From: Rhodocyclaceae bacterium
Lineage (GTDB): Bacteria > Pseudomonadota > Gammaproteobacteria > Burkholderiales > Rhodocyclaceae
NCBI GenBank assembly: GCA_027325905.1
Contig: DAIEEM010000126.1
Span: forward strand, 1 to 13,049
Length of the DNA stretch: 13,049 bases
Direction: 5' to 3'
Part shown: positions 1-10,250 of the stretch, piece after piece
Numbering within the stretch: the stretch's first letter is position 1
How the letters are laid out: the number at the start of each line of letters is the position of its first letter
Made by a program: the position numbers and the translations under genes
The notes under the pieces: generated by a model
Told to the model about the DNA's origin: nothing
The model's input: the letters and a program-made list of their open reading frames with translations, nothing else
Databases searched by the model: none

Positions 1-2491
1 CGGAAACATCCCCGTCTACAACAGCGTGCGCGAGGGCCTGGACGCCGGGCATCGCTTCAACGTCGGCGTCGTCTATCTGCCGCCCTCCGGGGTGCGCGAC
101 GGGGTTGCCGAGCTGATCCGCGTCAATGCGGACCTGCGCAAGATCGTGATGATCACCGAGAAGGTCGCGGTGCACGATGCGCGCGAGGTCCGCGCGATGG
201 GGCAGCAGAGCGGCGTCGACATTTTCGGCGCCAACTGCCTCGGCGTCGCCGACGCCTGGAACCACATCCGCATCGGCGGCGCGCTCGGCGGCGACAAGCC
301 CGAGGAATCGCTGCGCAAGGGTTCGGTGGCGGTCTATTCGAACTCCGGCAACTTCACCACCACCATGGCGGCCTACCTGGCCGCGGGCGGCTGGGGCACC
401 ACCACCAGCATCTCCAGCGGCAAGGACGTCTACATCCATTTCGCCCCGGCCGAATTCGCCAACGCCTTCGACAACGACGCCCGCACCAAGGCGGCGGTGA
501 TGTACATCGAGCCGGGCGGCTATTACGAAGAAAACCTGGAATTCAGGAAGCCGGTCGTCGCCTGCGTCGTTGGCCGCTGGAAGGCCAAGCTGACGCGCGC
601 CGTCGGCCATGCCGGCGCCATCGGCGGCACCGGCGACTCAGCCTCCGCGAAGGAACAGTGGTTCCAGCGCATCCTCAAGGTCGACGGCATCTACTCGCCG
701 GAAAATCCCATCTGCTCGCAGGCCGGCGCCGTGGTCACCAACATCGCCCACCTGCCGGCGGCGTTGACGGCGGTGATGAAGCTCAACGGCGTCGAGCGCG
801 ATTTCCATCCCGAAGGCGATCTCACGCTCAAGCCGTGGTTCGGCGACAACCAGGGACTGCCGCTGCCGGCGGAACTCGACATCCCGCTGGTCGTGCCGAT
901 GCAGCCGTACAAGGACCAGATCGCGGAACTGACCAAGCAGGTCGGCGCCATCTTCCCGCGCGAGTCCATGAAGGACCGTTCCGGCAGTTCGATCATGGAT
1001 GCCAAGACCCAGGTCACGCGCGTTTCCGGCATCTCGATTCTCGATACCGCCAAGTACCCGCTGGAGTCCAACTTCTGCCTGGCGCTGATACGCGAAATCA
1101 GCGACGACAACGACAACGCGCTGTTCAACACCGCCATCGCCGCCGAAGTCAATCTCGGCGATACCGTCGCCATGATCGCCGACGCTGCGCGCGAAGCCGG
1201 CAATGCCCCGAACGCCGTGCTGGCGGCGGCCTGCGCCCTGGTCGGGCCGCGGCGCGTCGCCGCCGCCAGCGAGGCCGCGGATGTGCTGATCGACCTGTTC
1301 GGCCACTCCGGCCTGCACAGCGGCGACGAGGAAGGCTTCGACTTCTCCGGCGTCAAGGCCGACGGCCGGCAACTGGCGGCGCTGGTCGGCAAGACCGCCG
1401 ACCCGAAGGCGACGGCGATGCTCGCCGGCCTCAAGGCGCGCGAGACGCGCTCGGTGTTCGTCGATTACCTGCGCTCCCTCGACGGCCACCCGACGGCCGA
1501 TGCGGTGCTGGCCGCCATCACGACGACCATCTGCTGGGGCGCGCTGATGAAAAAGAAGATCACGCGCAACACGGCGCGCAACTTCCCCTGGTACGTCCGC
1601 CTGTTCGCCACCATCATCGGCGCCGCGGTCGAAGGCGCCCGGCACAAGAGCGGCACCTTCTGCGGCGTCGCCAGCAAGGACCTCATCAACAAATGGTCGG
1701 CAACGGAGATCGCCTACCTGGCTCTGCTGGGCGAGAAGCCGACGCCCGAGAAGCTGTTCCCGTTCCAGGTGCTGCTGGGGCTGATCATCTCCAACGGCGT
1801 CGGCACCATTTCCGCCCAAGGCTGCAAGGGCGCGGTGTCGGCCGACGGTCCGGAATCGCCCGAGCGCGTGCAGATCAACAAGGCCATGATCGGCTTTCTC
1901 ACCCATACCGGCTTCGCCCACGGCGGCAACGGTTTCGAGGGCATCCAGTTCCTCATCGAGCAGTTCGGCGAAACCGCGCTCAAGGATGCCGGCGATGCCA
2001 ATCACGGACTCGACCTCAAGGCCATGGGGGCGAAGTTCGCCGCAGCTTTCGGCGCCGAGAAGAAGGCCAGGAAGGGCATCGGCGAGGGCGTGCGCAACAT
2101 TCCCGGCGTCAACCACCCGGTGTTCAAGAACCAGGTCGTGAACAAGGATCCGCGCGAAGTCTATCTGTCGCAACTGTTCAAGGAACGCGGCGAGACCAAT
2201 GTCTTCCACGACTTCTACAGTGCGCTGGTGCAAGCGCTCTACGACGCCGGCGTCACCGCCAACGTCTTCTGCGTCAACATCGATGCCGTGATTGCCGCCC
2301 TGCTGCTGAAGCTGCTGTGGCCGCGCTACCGCTCCGGCGCCTTCTCCGAAACCGCCATGGAAAACGCCGCCTTCACCGCCTTCCTGTTCGGGCGCATGGT
2401 CGGTTGCGCCGGCGAGATCGACGACCACATCAACCGCGGTCGCAACATGGATACCCGCACCCCGGCGTCCCAGTGCACCTACGTCTCGTAA
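1..2491 (+). CDS. ATP-citrate-lyase-like large subunit (SucD-like ligase + tandem citrate-synthase-like domains), 5' partial
   Basis: The frame is open from base 2 and ends at TAA 2489-2491; by comparison with SucD about 50 residues lie upstream of the window. Numbering here starts at the codon at base 2 (829 residues visible). Residues 1-255 resemble succinyl-CoA synthetase alpha: IPVYNSVREG near the start, the SNSG loop, Glu170 in IEPGG, and phospho-histidine His203 in VGHAGAIGG. From about 315 two citrate-synthase-like modules follow. The second (about 556-829) has EIAYLALLGEKPTPEKL, His640 in AHGG, His705 in NHPVFKN followed by DPRE, and Asp761 in NIDAVIAALL, matching citrate synthase His274, His320 and Asp375. 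The first (about 315-555) is degenerate. In the family, ATP citrate lyase cleaves citrate with ATP and CoA to acetyl-CoA and oxaloacetate, and needs a SucC-like ATP-grasp partner, presumably encoded just upstream. Its position before aconitase/IDH supports citrate as substrate. Another acyl-CoA ligase-lyase is possible; no close relative could be searched. Confidence 0.75.
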   Translation, partial: GNIPVYNSVREGLDAGHRFNVGVVYLPPSGVRDGVAELIRVNADLRKIVMITEKVAVHDAREVRAMGQQSGVDIFGANCLGVADAWNHIRIGGALGGDKPEESLRKGSVAVYSNSGNFTTTMAAYLAAGGWGTTTSISSGKDVYIHFAPAEFANAFDNDARTKAAVMYIEPGGYYEENLEFRKPVVACVVGRWKAKLTRAVGHAGAIGGTGDSASAKEQWFQRILKVDGIYSPENPICSQAGAVVTNIAHLPAALTAVMKLNGVERDFHPEGDLTLKPWFGDNQGLPLPAELDIPLVVPMQPYKDQIAELTKQVGAIFPRESMKDRSGSSIMDAKTQVTRVSGISILDTAKYPLESNFCLALIREISDDNDNALFNTAIAAEVNLGDTVAMIADAAREAGNAPNAVLAAACALVGPRRVAAASEAADVLIDLFGHSGLHSGDEEGFDFSGVKADGRQLAALVGKTADPKATAMLAGLKARETRSVFVDYLRSLDGHPTADAVLAAITTTICWGALMKKKITRNTARNFPWYVRLFATIIGAAVEGARHKSGTFCGVASKDLINKWSATEIAYLALLGEKPTPEKLFPFQVLLGLIISNGVGTISAQGCKGAVSADGPESPERVQINKAMIGFLTHTGFAHGGNGFEGIQFLIEQFGETALKDAGDANHGLDLKAMGAKFAAAFGAEKKARKGIGEGVRNIPGVNHPVFKNQVVNKDPREVYLSQLFKERGETNVFHDFYSALVQALYDAGVTANVFCVNIDAVIAALLLKLLWPRYRSGAFSETAMENAAFTAFLFGRMVGCAGEIDDHINRGRNMDTRTPASQCTYVS

Positions 2492-2501
2492 GCGAGCGTA
2501 G

Positions 2502-7367
<4,866 letters not shown>

Positions 7368-7418
7368 CGGCCGCCGATAGAGCCGAAGCGCTGACCGAAC
7401 CACGAACGAGGAAGGTAA

Positions 7419-8144
7419 ATGGAAACCGAAATCAAGCCACGCGAAGAAGGCGGCAAGCGGCAACGCGTGCGCGCGAACATGGTGAACGTGTTCATCAACG
7501 GCAAGCGCCACGTCGTGCCGGAACACGCCACCATCATGCGCGCCATCGAGTATGCCGGCCATCAGATCATCCGCGGCGCCGGCTGCCGCGAAGGCTTCTG
7601 CGGCGCCTGCGGCACCATCTACCGCCTGCCCGGCGATTACAAGCTGCATACCGGACTGGCCTGCACCACGATGGTCAAGGACGGCATGTCGCTGACGCAG
7701 ATTCCTTCCGTGCCGATGGAAAAGGCGGTCTACGACCTTGAGAAGCTGACGCCCGACGTCAACACCATCCTCAAGGTCTATCCGGTGATCTTCCGCTGCG
7801 TCGCCTGCGGCACCTGCAGCAAGGCCTGCCCGCAGGGTCTGCCGGTGATGGACTACATCCAGGCCGCCATGCGCGGCGATATCGCCGCGGTGGCCGACCT
7901 GTCCTTCGACTGCGTCGCCTGCGGCCTGTGCGCGCTGCGCTGTCCGGCCGAGATCATCCAGCACGAGGTCGGCGTGCTCTGCAAGCGCCTCGCCGGCCGC
8001 TACTTGCGCAAGGAAAGCAAGGAACTCGACGAACGGCTGCAGCAGGTCCGCGAGCACCGCTTCGATGCCGAGTATGCCGAACTGATGACCATGGACAAGT
8101 CGGTCCTTTCCAAGCTCTATTACGACCGCGACATAGAGCCTTGA
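7419..8144 (+). CDS. Fumarate reductase/succinate dehydrogenase-like iron-sulfur subunit (2Fe-2S + two 4Fe-4S)
   Basis: A 241-residue protein; the ATG at 7419 has a strong GAGGAAGG at 7408-7415. The N-terminal half is a plant-ferredoxin-like domain with 2Fe-2S ligands Cys56, Cys61, Cys64 ([11 protein letters not shown]) and Cys82. The C-terminal half has two complete CxxCxxCxxxCP motifs: Cys127/130/133/137 and Cys165/168/171/175. Ordinary SdhB/FrdB has a non-cysteine residue at the position of Cys168 and so carries a 3Fe-4S cluster near the quinone site; here a 4Fe-4S cluster is predicted. The gene lies 51 bases after the IDH-aconitase fusion and 48 bases before the flavoprotein gene, so it is the electron-transfer partner of that flavoprotein. 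No membrane-anchor subunit follows. The N-terminal 20 residues are charged and not part of the domain. The physiological electron donor or acceptor cannot be read from the sequence. It could also serve another FrdA-like oxidoreductase. Confidence 0.85.
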   Translation: METEIKPREEGGKRQRVRANMVNVFINGKRHVVPEHATIMRAIEYAGHQIIRGAGCREGFCGACGTIYRLPGDYKLHTGLACTTMVKDGMSLTQIPSVPMEKAVYDLEKLTPDVNTILKVYPVIFRCVACGTCSKACPQGLPVMDYIQAAMRGDIAAVADLSFDCVACGLCALRCPAEIIQHEVGVLCKRLAGRYLRKESKELDERLQQVREHRFDAEYAELMTMDKSVLSKLYYDRDIEP

Positions 8145-8192
8145 ATTTCCTCAACCCGCCCGCGATCACACCGCGTACCAGGGAGTAAATCG

Positions 8193-9920
8193 ATGTATCC
8201 AGAATATCTAGCCGAGTCGCTCAAAGCCGTCGAACGCACCCGTGCGGAACGGCTCAAGCTCGCCTTGAGCGGCCAGCCCGTCTTTCCGCCGATGAACGCC
8301 GAGCAACGCAAGGACGTCCTGGGCAAGTACCACCCGGACTTCACGCCGGGCGCCAAGCGGCGCGTGCGCATCGGACCCAACCGCGGCGAGGAGCTGACCA
8401 CCGAAGTGGCCGACATGCTCGAGGCGCGCTCGATGATCGAGCCGAAGCTGATGGACATCCATCTGCGCGAGCCCGACTACGAGACCGACCTGCTGATCAT
8501 CGGCGGCGGCGGTGCCGGCTGCTGGGCGGCGATTACCGCCGCGCGCAACGGCGTCAAGTCGATGATCGCCACCAAACTGCGCATGGGCGACGCCAATACC
8601 ATGATGTCCGAAGGCGGCATGCAGGCGGCGGTGTCGCGCACCGATTCGCCGACGCGCCACTACCTCGACGCCATCGGCGGCGGCCACTTCGAGAACGATC
8701 CCGAACTGGTGCGCGTGCTTACCGAAGACGCGCCCGACGTCGTGCGCGACCTCGAGAACCTCGGCGTCGTCTGGGACAAGATGGACGACGGTTCGATGCA
8801 GGTGCTCCACGGCGGCGGCACCTCGCGCAAACGCATGGTGTCCTGCCGCGACCTGATCGGCGCCACCATCATGCGCACGCTGATGGACGAGGTGAAGAAC
8901 CATCCCGACATGATCAACGTCCGCGAGTTCGAGCCGGCGGTGGAACTGATCCTCGACGACAAGGGCCACTGCGCCGGCGCCGTGCTCTACAGCCTCGACA
9001 CCGAGCAGTTCCTCACCGTCAAGGCCAAGTCCACGATCATCGCCACCGGCGGCTTCGGCCGGCTGCACATCCGCGGCTTCGCCACCACCAACCATTACGG
9101 CGCCACCGGCGACGGCCTGGTCATGGCCTACCGCGCCGGCGCCCACCTGAAGTTCATGGACTCGGTGCAATACCACCCGACCGGCGCGGTGTTCCCCGAG
9201 CAGATCGCCGGCTTCCTGATCACGGAAAAAATCCGTGGCGCCGGTGGCCAGCCGCTCAACAAGCACGGCGAACTGTTCGTCTTCCCGCGCGAACCGCGCG
9301 ACATCGAGTCCGCCGCGATCATCCGCGAATGCAGTCCCGACCGCAACATGGGCGTCGAAACCTATGCCGGCCGCACCGGCGTCTGGCTCGACTCGCCGCT
9401 GATCGACATGATCCACGGCGAGGGCTACACGCGCCACCAGTTCCCCGGCATGTGCCGCCAGTTCGACCGCTTCGGCATAGACATCGTCAAGCGGCCGATG
9501 CTGATCTACCCGTCGCTGCACTACCAGAACGGCGGCGTCGGCATCAACGAGCGCTGCGAGACCAACATCCCCGGCCTCTACGTCGCCGGCGAAGCCTCCG
9601 GCGGCGTCCATGGCCGCAACCGCCTGATGGGCAACTCGGTGCTCGACTACAACGTCTTCGGCCGCCGCGCCGGCCAGTTCGCCAGCGAATACGCCAAGAC
9701 CGCGAAGCTGGGCAAGCTCAGCGTCGCCCACGTCAATGCCCACTGCACCGAGATCGACGACGAGGGCATCGACACCGACCTGGTTTCGCCGCTGATACTG
9801 CCGTCGTATACGCCGGAGGACGTCAAGATCCAGCAGATGGCGCGGCTGGGGAACATTCCGGCGCGTCATTCGATGCTGCGCAGCCGGTTTACTCCGGGCG
9901 AGCGGAAGACGCACCTCTGA
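8193..9920 (+). CDS. Fumarate reductase/succinate dehydrogenase-like flavoprotein with N-terminal extension and non-covalent FAD
   Basis: A 575-residue protein; ATG 8193 is preceded by AGGGAG at 8180-8185. The dinucleotide-binding GGGGAG begins only at residue 104, whereas SdhA/FrdA usually have it near the N-terminus, so about 100 residues are an extension of unknown role. Catalytic residues of the family are present: His328 (QYHPTG), Glu345 and Arg348 (TEKIRGAGG), His443 (LHYQNGG) and Arg477 (GRNRLMGNS). Counting from the FAD motif, the covalent-FAD histidine of SdhA falls exactly on Asn135 (GDANTMMSEGG), so FAD is expected to bind non-covalently, as in L-aspartate oxidase. Only about 90 residues follow the GNSVLDYNVFGRR segment, fewer than in SdhA, so the C-terminal helical domain is shortened. 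There is no signal peptide or membrane segment. With the preceding iron-sulfur gene it most likely forms a soluble fumarate reductase; succinate oxidation is not excluded. Confidence 0.85.
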   Translation: MYPEYLAESLKAVERTRAERLKLALSGQPVFPPMNAEQRKDVLGKYHPDFTPGAKRRVRIGPNRGEELTTEVADMLEARSMIEPKLMDIHLREPDYETDLLIIGGGGAGCWAAITAARNGVKSMIATKLRMGDANTMMSEGGMQAAVSRTDSPTRHYLDAIGGGHFENDPELVRVLTEDAPDVVRDLENLGVVWDKMDDGSMQVLHGGGTSRKRMVSCRDLIGATIMRTLMDEVKNHPDMINVREFEPAVELILDDKGHCAGAVLYSLDTEQFLTVKAKSTIIATGGFGRLHIRGFATTNHYGATGDGLVMAYRAGAHLKFMDSVQYHPTGAVFPEQIAGFLITEKIRGAGGQPLNKHGELFVFPREPRDIESAAIIRECSPDRNMGVETYAGRTGVWLDSPLIDMIHGEGYTRHQFPGMCRQFDRFGIDIVKRPMLIYPSLHYQNGGVGINERCETNIPGLYVAGEASGGVHGRNRLMGNSVLDYNVFGRRAGQFASEYAKTAKLGKLSVAHVNAHCTEIDDEGIDTDLVSPLILPSYTPEDVKIQQMARLGNIPARHSMLRSRFTPGERKTHL

Positions 9921-9959
9921 GTTCGGCGGTGGAGGGCAGGGCAGTCGCTGCTCTTAACC

Positions 9960-10064
9960 GCCAAGGGCGACGGGTGGTCGCCGCCGCTTCGTGTCCCCCG
10001 TCGGCCGCTGGCGCGGCCTCCTCCTCCTTTACCTACGCGGCGGCGACCACCCGCCACCCTTGGC
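9960..10064. repeat. Large nested inverted repeat (possible dispersed palindromic element or bidirectional terminator)
   Basis: Two 28-base arms, 9960-9987 and 10037-10064, are reverse complements at 26 of 28 positions, separated by 49 bases. Inside the loop a second perfect inverted repeat, GGCCGC at 10003-10008 and GCGGCC at 10013-10018, flanks a four-base loop, and is followed by CTCCTCCTCC. The element starts 40 bases after the flavoprotein stop. It lacks a following T run, so a classical intrinsic terminator is not supported, although the fold could stop or protect transcripts. Its size and nested form are like REPIN/MITE-type non-coding repeats, which is inference without a genome-wide search. 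Confidence 0.7.
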
Positions 10065-10137
10065 TCGGCATGGGCCCACTCCCAAGCCCAAAGCCAAAGC
10101 GCTCCTGTTATGCCGCGATTGACGCCCCGTTTCTCTC

Positions 10138-10160
10138 ATACGCAGGGCGTATTTCTGCGT
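10138..10160. promoter_or_regulatory. Overlapping palindromes upstream of pyc (operator or leader RNA candidate)
   Basis: ATACGC at 10138-10143 and GCGTAT at 10147-10152 form a perfect 15-base palindrome with a three-base centre. ACGCAG at 10140-10145 also pairs perfectly with CTGCGT at 10155-10160, so the two stems share bases and exclude each other. As DNA it could be a regulator site just upstream of the candidate promoter; as RNA, if transcription starts further upstream, it could be a switch. No known regulator site is recognised. Confidence 0.35.
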
Positions 10161-10186
10161 TCGAATATCCCCATTTAGGGTACGAT
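10160..10186 (+). promoter_or_regulatory. Weak sigma-70 promoter candidate for pyc
   Basis: TACGAT at 10181-10186 resembles a -10 box and lies in the least GC-rich part of the region. Only a poor -35 (TTCGAA at 10160-10165, 15-base spacing) is available. If used, transcription would start near 10193 and give a leader of about 58 bases that includes the hairpin and T run. Low confidence by eye. Confidence 0.25.
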
Positions 10187-10208
10187 AGCGCACTCGAAGG
10201 AAATGCCC

Positions 10209-10235
10209 GGCCGACGCGCGTTCGGCCATTTTTTT
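10209..10235 (+). terminator. Intrinsic-terminator-like hairpin with T7 tract in the pyc leader
   Basis: GGCCGA at 10209-10214 pairs perfectly with TCGGCC at 10222-10227 around a seven-base loop, followed by A and seven T (10229-10235). This is a textbook plus-strand intrinsic terminator shape. It ends only 15 bases before ATG 10251, leaving no room for a promoter after it, so pyc transcripts must read through it. It may be an attenuator, or may stop read-through from the upstream operon. The pyc Shine-Dalgarno at 10241-10244 lies just outside the hairpin. Confidence 0.6.
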
Positions 10236-10250
10236 GTCCCGGAGCCCCTC

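Larger units (their letters stand above)
9921..10250. other. Intergenic region between the TCA-type gene cluster and pyc
   Basis: This 330-base stretch has no convincing gene on either strand. It holds the nested inverted repeat at 9960-10064, a patch with repeated AAGCCCA/AAGCCAAA-like steps around 10084-10100, overlapping small palindromes at 10138-10160, an AT-richer segment with a weak promoter candidate, and a hairpin plus T run ending 15 bases before the pyc start codon. It probably contains the end of the upstream transcript and the promoter and leader of pyc. Confidence 0.75.

Noticed and set aside
9837..9920. Possible frameshift or truncation at the flavoprotein C-terminus, because it is shorter than SdhA.
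   Set aside because: Downstream frames show no SdhA-like continuation and the inverted repeat begins 40 bases after the stop, so the short end looks natural.
7419..9920. Ordinary membrane succinate dehydrogenase (sdhBA).
   Set aside because: No SdhC/SdhD genes adjoin, the covalent-FAD His is absent and the 3Fe-4S site has a fourth Cys, so a soluble fumarate-reductase-like enzyme is the better reading.
10119..10124. TTGACG as the -35 box of a pyc promoter.
   Set aside because: At 16-18 bases spacing the sequence is GC-rich with no -10-like hexamer.
10203..10205. In-frame ATG giving pyc 16 extra residues.
   Set aside because: Its purine-rich stretch is only about one base away, too close. 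The extra residues are encoded by the hairpin and T run, whereas ATG 10251 has GGAG at proper spacing and the typical N-terminus.
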